Part shown: piece after piece, positions 8,495 through 17,107 of the stretch
Layout: each line of letters starts with the position of its first letter
How positions within the stretch are numbered: the first letter of the stretch is position 1
Assembly: GCF_019331715.1 (NCBI RefSeq)
Contig: NZ_JAHBBG010000003.1
Coordinates: 273,507-337,506, forward strand
Length of the DNA stretch: 64,000 nucleotides
DNA from: Bifidobacterium simiiventris
GTDB taxonomy: Bacteria > Actinomycetota > Actinomycetes > Actinomycetales > Bifidobacteriaceae
Reading direction: 5' to 3'
Made by a program: the position numbers and the translations under genes
The notes under the pieces: model-generated
What the model saw: the letters and a program-made list of their open reading frames with translations, nothing else
Told to the model about the DNA's origin: nothing
The model's database searches: none

Positions 8495-9631
8495 CTACTG
8501 CCGCACTAGAAACGGCGCGCTGTCGATCGTGATCGTACCGTCGCCGTTCACGTAGCCGTCGATCATGACGTAGCCGCTGATCATGCGCGGCTGGCCATCG
8601 TAGGTCGGGCTGGAAGACGGCGGGGGAGTGAACCGCAGCGTACCGGACACCGCGAGTCCGGACGGTCGCGACTGTTGCGGCAGGGATGACTGCGCGACGG
8701 ACTGTGATGACGGTGCTGCGGATGGCTGAGAAGATGCGGACTGCGTCGCGGGTGGCTGTTGCGAAGATGGTTCAGTCGAGTGTGCGGATGACAATGATGG
8801 CGTTGAGGTGCCGGAAAGATTTCTCGACTCGCTGCGCTCGCTCGAAATGACAGTGGGGGAGGGAACGTCGACGCTCTGCTCACTGTCATTTCGACCGAAG
8901 CCGCCAGCCCGTTTACTGTCATTTCGACCGGAGCGGAGCGGAGCGGAGAAATCTTCCACGTCGGAACGCACAGCACGTTCGTCGCGTCCGATCACATCGC
9001 CGCCATCTCCCGTATCCTCGCCGCGTCCCAAGTGATAGTCCTTCGCGGAAATCAGACCGTCCATCAGCATCCGCGCATCGGCCGGCACATCCGTGCCTTT
9101 CGCATACTCGGATGCGAGCAGCGACTCCCATCCTTCCTTTGGCAGATAGCCGTCACGTACCCCCGACCGGCAGTCTCCTGCATACGTTCGTGCCAGCTCG
9201 TCGACCTTCTCGTTGCCGGCGTTGCCCGCGTGCCCTTTGACCCATACGAACTTCACCGACCCGGCACGCCGGGACAGTTCCGCGTCGATCGCCTTGATCA
9301 GCGCCGCGTTCTTCACGGGCTTCTTCTGTGCGTTCTTCCAGCCGTTCTTCTTCCAGCCGTGCACCCACTTGGTCGAGCAGTTGATTGCGTACTGCGAATC
9401 GGTCTCGATCACCAGCGGCTCGGCGCCGGGGTGCGAGCGCAACGCCTCGAGCACCGCGCACAGTTCGCCGATCTGGTTCGTGCCGTTCGTCGCGCCGCCC
9501 GCATCGCAGTCGCCGCCGTGCTCGTGGCCGGATCGGCCGCCCGCGTGCGCCTCGTGGTCGGCCCATGCCCAACCCATCGGGCCGTTCGGGTTGCCCAGCG
9601 CGGATCCGTCTGTAGAAACAGTGATAGTCAT
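8495..9631 (-). CDS. rnhA: Ribonuclease HI with long C-terminal extension
   Basis: The first ~150 residues are a normal RNase HI, which cuts the RNA strand of RNA-DNA hybrids: STDGSALGNPNGPMGWAW (first Asp), GELCAVLEAL (Glu), ETDSQYAIN (Asp) and WVKGHAGNAGNEKVDELA (His and last Asp). About 225 further residues follow: a Ser/Gln-rich stretch, a segment encoded by the dispersed palindromic repeat, and a compact end (SGTLRFTPPP to FLVRQ). The MTITVSTDG start is preferred because TAGGGT lies 7 nt upstream; the longer frame to 9694 has no support. The tail is unusual for the family, and its conserved last ~55 residues may be a separate domain. Confidence 0.88.
   Translation of the reverse strand: MTITVSTDGSALGNPNGPMGWAWADHEAHAGGRSGHEHGGDCDAGGATNGTNQIGELCAVLEALRSHPGAEPLVIETDSQYAINCSTKWVHGWKKNGWKNAQKKPVKNAALIKAIDAELSRRAGSVKFVWVKGHAGNAGNEKVDELARTYAGDCRSGVRDGYLPKEGWESLLASEYAKGTDVPADARMLMDGLISAKDYHLGRGEDTGDGGDVIGRDERAVRSDVEDFSAPLRSGRNDSKRAGGFGRNDSEQSVDVPSPTVISSERSESRNLSGTSTPSLSSAHSTEPSSQQPPATQSASSQPSAAPSSQSVAQSSLPQQSRPSGLAVSGTLRFTPPPSSSPTYDGQPRMISGYVMIDGYVNGDGTITIDSAPFLVRQ
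8815..8955. repeat. Dispersed palindromic repeat, copy 2, inside rnhA
   Basis: Three half-units lie here: AAAGATTTCTCGACTCGCTG to CGAAATGACAG (8815-8852), CTGTCATTTCGACCGAAG (8883-8900) and CTGTCATTTCGACCGGAGCG to GAGAAATCTT (8916-8955). The reading frame of rnhA runs through all of them, so the element has become protein-coding. Confidence 0.85.
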
Positions 9632-9638
9632 ACGGCCA

Positions 9639-9644
9639 ACCCTA
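9639..9644 (-). promoter_or_regulatory. -10 box abutting rnhA
   Basis: TAGGGT on the minus strand, 7 nt before the chosen ATG, with no Shine-Dalgarno. It decides the start in favour of MTITV. Confidence 0.4.
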
Positions 9645-9696
9645 ACCGGTTGCCGGGATGGTGGCATGGCGGGAACCGGAAGACCGTACAACAAGG

Positions 9697-9744
9697 CCCG
9701 GGCATACTGCCGGTTTCGTGAGGAAAACCGGCAGTATGCCCGGG
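9697..9744. terminator. Perfect 20-bp hairpin between pgm and rnhA
   Basis: CCCGGGCATACTGCCGGTTT (9697-9716) pairs perfectly with its complement at 9725-9744. There is no T-run. The arm closely resembles the arms of the array at 19042-19320. Confidence 0.6.
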
Positions 9745-9773
9745 CCCGGGTCTGTCGTCGGCTGGGGTCGGAA

Positions 9774-9824
9774 CTGAAGGAACCCTCCCGGACGCATGAA
9801 CCGTATCCGGGAGGGTTCCTTCAG
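9774..9824. terminator. Terminator of pgm
   Basis: CTGAAGGAACCCTCCCGGA (9774-9792) pairs perfectly with 9806-9824, just past the pgm stop. Confidence 0.65.
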
Positions 9825-9841
9825 TCAGACGGTGAACGACG

Positions 9842-11515
9842 TCAGGCCAGGGCCTTATTCACGACGTCCTCGGCCTCGGCGAGCACCTTGTCGAGCGCCT
9901 CGGGCGATTCGAACGACTCGGCGTACACCTTGTAGATGTTCTCGGTGCCGGACGGGCGGGCCGCGAACCAGTTGTCCTTGGTGGTGACCTTCAGGCCGCC
10001 GATCTTGGCGTGGTTGCCCGGCGCCTCGGTCAGCTTGGCGGTGATGTCCTCGCCCGCGAGCTGCGTGGCGGTCACGTCGTCGCCGGTGAGCTTGGCGAAC
10101 TTCTGCTTCTGCTCGAACGTGGTCGGCGTGTCGACGCGCTTGTACCACGACTCGCCGAAGCGCTCGACCTGCTCCTGGTGCAGCTGGGCCGGGTTCTTGC
10201 CGGTCTTGGCGGTGATCTCGGCGGCCAGCAGGTCGGGGATCAGGCCGTCCTTGTCGGTGGTCCAGATGCGGCCGTCCTTGCGCAGGAAGCTCATGCCGGA
10301 GCTCTCCTCGCCGCCGAACGCGACCTCGCCGGTGAACAGCGGGTCGACGAACCACTTGAAGCCGACCGGCACCTCGAGCACCTTCGCTCCGATCGACGCG
10401 GCCACGCGGTCGATCAGGGACGAGGAGACGAGCGTCTTGCCGACGGCCGCTCCCTCCGGCCAGCCCGGACGGTTGCCGCCGAACAGGTATTCGACGCACA
10501 CGGCGATGTAGTGGTTCGGGTTCATCACGCCCCAGTTCGGGCAGACGATGCCGTGGCGGTCGGCGTCCGGGTCGGTGCCGCCGACGAGATCGTACTTGCT
10601 CCACGCGCCGGCGTTGAGCTCGTCCACAAGGCCCTTCATCGCGTACGGCGAAGACGGATCCATGCGGATCTTGCCGTCGTGGTCGATGGTCATGAAACGC
10701 CACGTCGGGTCGACCTCGGGGCGCACGACGCCGATGTTCAGGCAGTACTTCTCGTTGATGAGCGGCCAGTAGTTCACGGACGCGCCGCCGAGCGGGTCGA
10801 TGCCCAGGCGCACGCCGGAGTTGCGGATCGCGTCGAAGTCGATCACGTTGCCGAGGTCGGAGACGTAGTGGTCGCGGAAGTCGAAGCCTTCGACGTACTC
10901 GGACTTGATGGCCTCCTCGTACGGCACGCGCTTGACGTTCTTGTAGTCGCCGAGCAGCTCGTTGGCGCGCGCGGCGATCGCGTTCGTCACGTCGGCCGGG
11001 GCCGGGCCGCCGGTGACCGGGTCGTACTTGAAGCCGCCGTCGGTGGGCGGGTTGTGGCTCGGGGTGACGACGATGCCGTCGGCGAGGCCGTCGCCGGTGA
11101 AGCGCTGGGTGCCGTCGGCCGCGCGGTTGTGCGTCAGGATCGCCTGTGAGACGACCGGGGTCGGCACGAAGTCGCCGCGCGAGTCGATGCGCACGTGCAC
11201 GCCGTTGGCGACGAGCACCTCGATGGCGGTCTTCTTGGCCGGCTCGGACAGCGCGTGCGTGTCGGCGCCGAGGTACAGCGGACCGGTGACGCCGGCCTTC
11301 TTGCGGTATTCGGCGATGGCCTGGGAGATGGCGACGATGTGGGCCTCGTTGAACGAGGTCTTCAGGGACGATCCGCGGTGGCCGGAGGTGCCGAAGACGA
11401 CACGCTGCTCGGGGACGGACGGATCGGGGACGAGGTCGTAGTACTTGCCGATGACTTCGTCGACGTTGATCAGATCAGCTGGGGTGGCGGGAAGACCCGC
11501 ATTTGTTGCTACCAT
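9842..11515 (-). CDS. pgm: Phosphoglucomutase (alpha-D-glucose phosphate-specific)
   Basis: A 557-residue alpha-D-phosphohexomutase converting glucose-6-phosphate and glucose-1-phosphate, linking glycolysis to UDP-glucose and polysaccharide precursors. Motifs: [12 protein letters not shown] (about 39-50), the phosphoserine loop [12 protein letters not shown], the Mg-binding TDPDADRHG, the sugar-specificity loop GEESSG and the phosphate-binding [10 protein letters not shown]. Length matches E. coli Pgm. No ribosome binding site is visible; CACAAT lies 7 nt before the ATG. A palindrome resembling a LacI-family operator lies just upstream. Confidence 0.96.
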   Translation of the reverse strand: MVATNAGLPATPADLINVDEVIGKYYDLVPDPSVPEQRVVFGTSGHRGSSLKTSFNEAHIVAISQAIAEYRKKAGVTGPLYLGADTHALSEPAKKTAIEVLVANGVHVRIDSRGDFVPTPVVSQAILTHNRAADGTQRFTGDGLADGIVVTPSHNPPTDGGFKYDPVTGGPAPADVTNAIAARANELLGDYKNVKRVPYEEAIKSEYVEGFDFRDHYVSDLGNVIDFDAIRNSGVRLGIDPLGGASVNYWPLINEKYCLNIGVVRPEVDPTWRFMTIDHDGKIRMDPSSPYAMKGLVDELNAGAWSKYDLVGGTDPDADRHGIVCPNWGVMNPNHYIAVCVEYLFGGNRPGWPEGAAVGKTLVSSSLIDRVAASIGAKVLEVPVGFKWFVDPLFTGEVAFGGEESSGMSFLRKDGRIWTTDKDGLIPDLLAAEITAKTGKNPAQLHQEQVERFGESWYKRVDTPTTFEQKQKFAKLTGDDVTATQLAGEDITAKLTEAPGNHAKIGGLKVTTKDNWFAARPSGTENIYKVYAESFESPEALDKVLAEAEDVVNKALA

Positions 11516-11522
11516 ACGCCCT

Positions 11523-11560
11523 ATTGTGCCACGCCCTCACGTCTATGCAAACCTTTGCAT
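11523..11560 (-). promoter_or_regulatory. pgm promoter with LacI-like palindromic operator
   Basis: Minus-strand CACAAT (11523-11528) sits 7 nt before the ATG. A palindrome, ATGCAAACCTTTGCAT (11545-11560), lies about 17 nt farther upstream. Its TGCAAA-N2-TTTGCA form is close to LacI-family operators. Carbon-responsive control, for example by an AraQ-like LacI-type regulator, is inference. Confidence 0.4.
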
Positions 11561-11848
11561 CCGTCGTGCAACCAACATCACTGTTAATTTCTGTCATATT
11601 TTGTGAGAATATTTAATTTTTATGGTATGTCGGGCGATGATTAGGAAGTAAAAAAATCTATCTGGTGCGACTGCGAACGTACCGAACCGCAGACTGTCGT
11701 CTGCCATATGCGACGATGAGGAACCGCTCGACGATGGATGAGGTCGTTTCCGTGATGCGAAAACGGCATACATATCGATCACTGAACACGATAGGATAAA
11801 ACTCCGAGCGCGTGTGGTCGACGCGTGAACGCGAGAGGAGAGACTGGC
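11561..11848. other. Intergenic region upstream of the priming transferase
   Basis: A divergent intergenic region, locally AT-rich (especially 11590-11650) compared with its surroundings. It must hold the promoter of the priming transferase. No gene, RNA or clear -35/-10 pair could be assigned. Confidence 0.4.
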
Positions 11849-13432
11849 ATGGGCATGCCATATGCGAAGGGCGGCGCCGCCGACGGTTGCGCGGGCGCGA
11901 GCGAGTCCGGCGGTTTTGCGGGTTTAAGCGATCTGCAGCAGAACCAGTTGTCGCATGTGCTGTACTGGCGGTTTTTCATCAATCTCGCGCTCATGCTGTG
12001 CGACGCGGCCATGTTCATCCTGGCCGGCGCCTGTGTGCTCAATCTGCATGGCACCACCGGCTATCTTGCGATGTGGCGTTGGGGCGGCCGCCTTTCCGTC
12101 AGCCTGTATCTGACGGTCGGCGCGCTGATCTGGATCGCGTGCCTGAGGGCGTCGGGCGTGTACCACCGTCACGTGATGGGCGACGGCTATCAGCTCAACA
12201 TGCTTGTATTCAAGGGCGTGGCGTTGAGCTGGGTCGGGTTGTGCGCGCTGAATTTCGTGCTTGGGTTGGGTCTGTCGCTCGGCGGGGTGACGTTGATCGT
12301 CGTCTCCGCATGGCTCGCCACGGTCATCGAACGCGTGATCACCCGCATGATCATCACGCGCAGCCGCTCCAAGGGCGCGTATTCGTACGGCACGGTGATC
12401 GTCGGCTCGCCCGAGGGCATCGGCAGGACGCTGCGGTTCCTGGCCCGGCGCGACCAGCTGAACTACCGTCCGGTGGCCGTGTGCCCGATCCGGCTCGATT
12501 CCGAAACCGGACTGGTCGAGGCCGATCCCGACATCGACGCCATGAACCGTATCGTCGGCGAATCATGGGGATCCCCGATTCCCGTCATCCCATACGCCGA
12601 CCACGGTCTTGCCGAACGATTCGTGAACCTGGACGCACAGACCGTGATGGTATGCGACGTGCTGCACCGCTTCTCCGACAACTTCAACATCTTCTCCGTG
12701 CGCATGGAATCGCTCGGGCTTGAACTGGCGCTCATCACGTCGTCCGTGGACGTGGCCGGCCACCAGACGCAGGTTCGGTCTATCCAAGGCACGACGGTGC
12801 TCACGATCCGTCTCGCCCAGTACGGCGTGACCACGCGCATCGTCAAACGCCTGTTCGACATCGTCGTCTCGTCGCTCGCGATCCTGTGTTCGCTGATCAT
12901 CACGCTGCCGGTCGCGATCGCGATCAAACTGACCGACGGCGGCCCGATCTTCTACACGCAGGAACGCATCGGCCTGCGCGGCAATCCGTTCCGCATGATC
13001 AAGTTCCGTTCGATGGTCGTGAACGCGGACGAGCTCAAAGCGAAGCTGGCCGAACAGACCGGCCAGAGGGACCGGTTCATCTTCAAGATGAAGGACGACC
13101 CGCGCATCACCAAGGTCGGCCATTTCATCCGCCGCTTCTCGATCGACGAATTGCCGCAGTTCCTCAACGTGTTCGTCGGCGACATGTCGGTCGTGGGACC
13201 CCGTCCGCCGCTGCCCGAGGAATACGCGCGTTACAACCGCATCTACGCGATGCGCATGCTCGTCAAGCCCGGCATCACCGGACCGTGGCAGGTCTCCGGC
13301 CGTTCTGATCTGAGCGCCGAGGAGAGCGAGCAGCTCGACGTGGCGTACGTGCAGAACTGGTCGATTCTGGGCGACATCGTGCTCATGTTCCGTACAGTCG
13401 GCGCGGTGCTTGGCCATAAAGGCGCGTACTGA
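11849..13432 (+). CDS. Priming sugar-phosphate transferase (undecaprenyl-phosphate)
   Basis: A 527-residue polyprenol-phosphate hexose-1-phosphate transferase of the bacterial sugar transferase family. It would load the first sugar of an exopolysaccharide repeat onto undecaprenyl phosphate. The N-terminal half has several membrane helices (a CoA-binding/NAD-like insert at about 190-300). The C-terminal catalytic third has FDIVVSSLAIL, the membrane hairpin, IFYTQERIGLRGNPFRMIKF, KMKDDPRITKVG, the SIDELPQ motif, VGPRPPLPEE and KPGITGPWQVSGRS. AGAGGAG lies 8 nt before ATG 11849. It stands more than 20 kb from the EPS cluster it probably serves. Galactose or glucose as substrate cannot be decided. 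Confidence 0.9.
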   Translation: MGMPYAKGGAADGCAGASESGGFAGLSDLQQNQLSHVLYWRFFINLALMLCDAAMFILAGACVLNLHGTTGYLAMWRWGGRLSVSLYLTVGALIWIACLRASGVYHRHVMGDGYQLNMLVFKGVALSWVGLCALNFVLGLGLSLGGVTLIVVSAWLATVIERVITRMIITRSRSKGAYSYGTVIVGSPEGIGRTLRFLARRDQLNYRPVAVCPIRLDSETGLVEADPDIDAMNRIVGESWGSPIPVIPYADHGLAERFVNLDAQTVMVCDVLHRFSDNFNIFSVRMESLGLELALITSSVDVAGHQTQVRSIQGTTVLTIRLAQYGVTTRIVKRLFDIVVSSLAILCSLIITLPVAIAIKLTDGGPIFYTQERIGLRGNPFRMIKFRSMVVNADELKAKLAEQTGQRDRFIFKMKDDPRITKVGHFIRRFSIDELPQFLNVFVGDMSVVGPRPPLPEEYARYNRIYAMRMLVKPGITGPWQVSGRSDLSAEESEQLDVAYVQNWSILGDIVLMFRTVGAVLGHKGAY

Positions 13433-13551
13433 TAATCCGCTCGATCTGCAACCATGACGAGCCTATACGGGACTGCGAAACCGGATATTGCGGAGGATTA
13501 TGACGGTGTGATATTGCCACCGTGCGGCGGATCGTCAACGACACTCCGAAG

Positions 13552-13580
13552 TTTGCTTCCGGGTTAACCTCGGATATATA
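13552..13580 (+). promoter_or_regulatory. Candidate promoter of the PTS operon
   Basis: TTTGCT (13552-13557), a 17-nt spacer and TATATA (13575-13580). It would give a leader of about 20 nt before the RAT site. A match by eye only. Confidence 0.4.
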
Positions 13581-13606
13581 TTGACTCATGAACTTCTACT
13601 TTTGCA

Positions 13607-13692
13607 GGGTTGCAAGTCACACAAGACGCAAGACCTGAGGCATTTGCCATACGCATATCTATGCGTGCGGCACGTGTCTCGGGTCTTTTTTT
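13607..13692 (+). promoter_or_regulatory. RAT antiterminator site overlapping a terminator (BglG/LicT type)
   Basis: Positions 13607-13635 form a 29-nt sequence with the RAT layout: it opens GGGTTG and ends GCAAGACC, like GGATTG...GCAAAACC in bgl/lic leaders. Its last bases (13630-13639, AAGACCTGAG) also pair with CTCGGGTCTT (13678-13687) to make a long terminator stem with an inner perfect hairpin (ACGCATATCTATGCGT) and a T7 run ending at 13692. The two folds exclude each other. The antiterminator gene lies in the same operon. This strongly suggests sugar-dependent antitermination before the EIIBCA gene. Confidence 0.85.
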
Positions 13693-13764
13693 GTTGCTGG
13701 CGGCTCTGCGAGGGCGGAGAGCATACCAGGAAAACTAAAAGAAGAATCCAAGGAAGGAAAGAAG

Positions 13765-15864
13765 ATGGCCGAATCCACTGCATCGCAGATCATCGATGCC
13801 ATCGGTGGCGCGGGCAACGTCAAGAGCCTGACCCACTGCGCGACTCGACTTCGCTTCGAGCTTGTCGACGCGGGCAAAGTTGACCAGAATCGACTCCAGA
13901 ACATGAAGGGCGTGCTCGGCGCGGTCCCGCAGTCCGGCGATCGCTTCCAGGTCGTCATCGGCGGCGCGGTCGCCTCCATGTACGAGGAGATCATGCACCT
14001 GCCCGAGATGGCCAACGTCGGCACAGCCAAGAAGATGACCGACGCCGAGGTCAAGGCCGCCGAACGCGCGAAGGCGCGCGGCAAGGTCGCCTGGCTCGAC
14101 TCGTTCTTCGAATACCTGGCCGACTCGTTCCGCCCGATCCTGGGCGTCCTGCTCGGCGCGTCCATCATCATCGCGCTCGTCAACCTGTTCATCTCGCTCG
14201 GCGTCATCGCCAACGACGAGGCGAACACCTCGCTCATGTTCATCAAGGCCATCTGGAAGGGCGTGTTCTACTTCCTTCCGATCATGGTCGCCTACAACGC
14301 CGCGAAGAAGCTCAAGGTCGACCCGTGGCTCGGCGGCTCCATCATGGCCATGCTCATGACCCCGCAGTTCACCGCGCTGTCCGACACCAAGACGTGGGGC
14401 GACGCCGTCCAGTGCGTCGAGAACGCCACGCTGGGCACCACCGACTGCACCGCCACCGTCTTCGGTCTGCCGATGCAGCTGTCTGATTACTCCGGCAACG
14501 TGTTCGTGCCGCTCATGATGGCCGCCGTGCTCGGTCTCGTCTACCACGGTTTGAAGAAGATCATTCCGGACAGCGTCCAGCTCGTCTTCGTGCCGTTCTT
14601 CTCCATGATCATCGTCGGCGTGCTCACCGCGTTCCTCATCGGCCCGCTGGGCGTGTGGGTCGGCAACGGCCTCGGCGTCATCCTCGCCTGGATGAACGGC
14701 CACGCACCGTTCATCTTCGCCATCGCGATCCCGCTGCTCTACCCGTTCCTCGTCCCGCTCGGCCTGCACTGGCCACTCAACGCCCTCATGCTCATGAACA
14801 TCCAGTCGATGGGCTACGACTTCATCCAGGGCCCGATGGGTGTGTGGAACTTCGCCTGCTTCGGCGCGACCGCCGGCGTGCTGTTCCTCTCCATCCGCGA
14901 CCACGACAAGGAAATGCGCCAGACCTCCATCGGCGCCCTCGCCGCTGGTCTGCTCGGTGGCGTCTCCGAGCCGTCCCTCTACGGCATCCACCTGCGCTAC
15001 AAGCTGGTCTACAAGCGCATGCTCATCGGCTGCGGCGTCGGCGGTGTCGTGATCGCCGTCCTCGGCTGGCTGTTCCCGTCCGTCGTCGCCTCCGGTCAGA
15101 CCGTGCGCGGCGTGACCACCACCGCGTTCGCGTTCACCTCGCTGCTGACCGTCCCGGTCTTCGACCAAATGTGGGTCTACGGCGTGTCCATCGCTGTCGC
15201 GTTCGCCGTCTCCATGTTCCTGATCGTCACCCTCGACTACCGCACCCCGGAGCAGAAGGCCGAAGTGCTGGCCCGCGTGGCCCAGGAAGAGGCCGATCGC
15301 AAGCTCGAGGCCGAGGCTGCCGCCGCTCCGGCCGTCGAGTCCGCCCCGGCTGCCCCGGTTCCGGCTGCCTCCGCGTCCGCCGCTGAGGCCCCGGCCGAAC
15401 CGGCCGAGCCGACCAAGGAAGTCGTCTCCCCGTGCAACGGCCACGTCATCACCCTCGAGGAGACCGGCGACGCGGTGTTCGCGTCCAAGGCCCTCGGCGA
15501 AGGCGTCGCGGTCGTGCCGTCCGAATCCCAGATCAAGGCCCCGGTGTCGGGTACACTGAAGACCGTGGCCAAGACCGGCCATGCGTACGGCATCAAGACC
15601 GATGACGGCGTCGAGGTCCTGGTCCACATCGGTATTGACACCGTGCAGATGAACGGCGACGGATTCGACGTGGCCGTTGCCAAGGGTCAGCGCGTGAAGG
15701 CTGGCGACCTGCTGGCCACCGTCGATTTCGACAAGGTCAAGGAAGCCGGATACTCCACCGCCACCATCATCGCCGTGACCAATACCAAGAAGATGACTTC
15801 GGTCACCCCGCTCGCGGGCAAGGATGTCACGACTGGCGATCCGGTGATCGAGGTCGAGCACTGA
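13765..15864 (+). CDS. PTS EIIBCA permease, beta-glucoside/glucose family
   Basis: A 699-residue membrane permease that takes up and phosphorylates a sugar. The domain order is B-C-A. EIIB (1-85) has the phospho-cysteine motif LTHCATRLRF (Cys25). EIIC (about 105-470) has around ten membrane segments and the family motif GGVSEPSLYGIH. An Ala/Pro/Glu-rich linker (about 510-550) leads to EIIA, whose active histidine is in VLVHIGIDTV (His621) with the partner His in GHAYGIKT. The B-C-A order and GVSEPSLYG favour the beta-glucoside-type family; glucose is often the real substrate in bifidobacteria, so specificity stays open. It is the first gene of the operon, behind the RAT leader. Confidence 0.93.
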   Translation: MAESTASQIIDAIGGAGNVKSLTHCATRLRFELVDAGKVDQNRLQNMKGVLGAVPQSGDRFQVVIGGAVASMYEEIMHLPEMANVGTAKKMTDAEVKAAERAKARGKVAWLDSFFEYLADSFRPILGVLLGASIIIALVNLFISLGVIANDEANTSLMFIKAIWKGVFYFLPIMVAYNAAKKLKVDPWLGGSIMAMLMTPQFTALSDTKTWGDAVQCVENATLGTTDCTATVFGLPMQLSDYSGNVFVPLMMAAVLGLVYHGLKKIIPDSVQLVFVPFFSMIIVGVLTAFLIGPLGVWVGNGLGVILAWMNGHAPFIFAIAIPLLYPFLVPLGLHWPLNALMLMNIQSMGYDFIQGPMGVWNFACFGATAGVLFLSIRDHDKEMRQTSIGALAAGLLGGVSEPSLYGIHLRYKLVYKRMLIGCGVGGVVIAVLGWLFPSVVASGQTVRGVTTTAFAFTSLLTVPVFDQMWVYGVSIAVAFAVSMFLIVTLDYRTPEQKAEVLARVAQEEADRKLEAEAAAAPAVESAPAAPVPAASASAAEAPAEPAEPTKEVVSPCNGHVITLEETGDAVFASKALGEGVAVVPSESQIKAPVSGTLKTVAKTGHAYGIKTDDGVEVLVHIGIDTVQMNGDGFDVAVAKGQRVKAGDLLATVDFDKVKEAGYSTATIIAVTNTKKMTSVTPLAGKDVTTGDPVIEVEH

Positions 15865-15891
15865 CCTGCCGGTTGCAAGTGATGGGATGCC

Positions 15892-16734
15892 ATGGAGATA
15901 CTTCGCGTATTCAACAACAACGTCGTTCTCGCCAAGGATGACGATGGGGGAGAAGTGATCCTCACCGGCCGCGGCCTGGGATTCCAGGCCCGGCCGGGGC
16001 GTCCCGTCGACGCGGCCAAAGTCGTACGCAAGTTCGTGCCGGCCGACGGCCGCGACCCCGACCACCTCGCGCAGATGCTGTCGGACATCCCGCCCGAGAT
16101 CATCCGCATCGTGGTCGAATCCATGCGCGAGGCCGGCCTCGGCGAACAGGAGATCGCCTCGACCACGCTGGTCATGGCGCTGTCCGACCACGTGGCCAAC
16201 GCGATCATCCGCGTCAACCAAGGCATCAAGGTCGTCTACCCGCTGCTCGGCGAGGTGCGCAACCTGTACCCGCAGGAATACGCGCAGGGCTGCACGCTGC
16301 TCGCCGCGATCAACAAGCGGATCGACAAGCCGCTGCCCGACGGCGAGGAGACGGCGCTCGCGCTGCATCTCGTCAACGCGGGCTTCCTGACCGGTGACCT
16401 GTCGTACACGTACACGATGACCGGCGTGATCCAGCAGATGCTCGACATCATCGAGCAGAGCTACGGGATCACGCTCGACCAGGGATCGGTCAGCGTGGGC
16501 CGGTTCATCACCCACCTGCGCTACCTGTTCGTCCGCATCCACCAGCACAAGCAGCTCGAGCGCGAACCCGAGCCGATCGTCAACGCGATCCGCGAATCCT
16601 ATCCGGACGCGCTGCACTGCGCGATGACAATCGCATCCGTGCTCGAACTGCGACTCGGCGCCGACATCAGCGACGACGAGATCGCGTACCTCACGCTGCA
16701 CGTCGCGCGCGTCGCGAACCAGCTCAAACACTGA
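15892..16734 (+). CDS. BglG/LicT-family transcription antiterminator
   Basis: A 280-residue RNA-binding regulator. The N-terminal CAT-RBD (1-55: MEILRVFNNNVVLAKDD... GRGLGFQ) binds RAT RNA; two PTS-regulation domains follow (about 65-170 and 171-280) with conserved histidines such as in LALHLVNAG, FITHLRYLF and LTLHVARV. EII and HPr phosphorylation of these domains controls dimerisation in the family. It lies 27 bp after the permease gene, whose leader carries the cognate-looking RAT site. Confidence 0.94.
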   Translation: MEILRVFNNNVVLAKDDDGGEVILTGRGLGFQARPGRPVDAAKVVRKFVPADGRDPDHLAQMLSDIPPEIIRIVVESMREAGLGEQEIASTTLVMALSDHVANAIIRVNQGIKVVYPLLGEVRNLYPQEYAQGCTLLAAINKRIDKPLPDGEETALALHLVNAGFLTGDLSYTYTMTGVIQQMLDIIEQSYGITLDQGSVSVGRFITHLRYLFVRIHQHKQLEREPEPIVNAIRESYPDALHCAMTIASVLELRLGADISDDEIAYLTLHVARVANQLKH

Positions 16735-16778
16735 GCATCAAACTGTCCACATAACCAAACAACTGAAAGGAAACCATC

Positions 16779-17051
16779 ATGATCACCCGTACCGCAGTCA
16801 TCGGAGCCTCCGTCGGTCTTCATGCCCGTCCTGCCGCCCTGTTCGCGCAGGCCGTCGACGACAAGGGCATCGACGTCACCCTGTCCTTCGACGGCGAAGA
16901 GGCGGATGCCGCCAGCGCCCTCGAAATTATGACCCTCGGCGTCAAGGGCGGCGACACCGTCACCCTGACCTGCGAAGAGGACGGCGCGGAAGCCGAAGCC
17001 GCGATGGACGAGCTCGCCGAGATGCTGACTCGCGATCTCGACGCCGAGTGA
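16779..17051 (+). CDS. ptsH: Phosphocarrier protein HPr
   Basis: A 90-residue soluble PTS protein passing phosphate from EI to EII. The active site is GLHARPAA with His15. A serine in the ADAASALEIM segment aligns with regulatory Ser46, although the context differs from Firmicute HPr. GAAAGGAAACC precedes the ATG. It lies between the antiterminator and ptsI in one operon. Confidence 0.96.
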   Translation: MITRTAVIGASVGLHARPAALFAQAVDDKGIDVTLSFDGEEADAASALEIMTLGVKGGDTVTLTCEEDGAEAEAAMDELAEMLTRDLDAE

Positions 17052-17107
17052 GCCGTCCGATTTCGATTCGATAGGCTGACGTTTCTTCTTATCTAGGAGC
17101 ATCACAT

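Noticed and set aside
9632..9694. Upstream start for RNase HI
   Set aside because: The extra 21 residues do not fit the family, and the -10 box at 9639-9644 lies inside them.
13735..16731. 998-residue open frame on the minus strand opposite the PTS genes
   Set aside because: It is a shadow of high-GC codon bias; the plus-strand frames encode complete PTS proteins with all motifs. Similar long antisense frames opposite ptsI, serS, lysS and the DUF4012 gene were rejected for the same reason.
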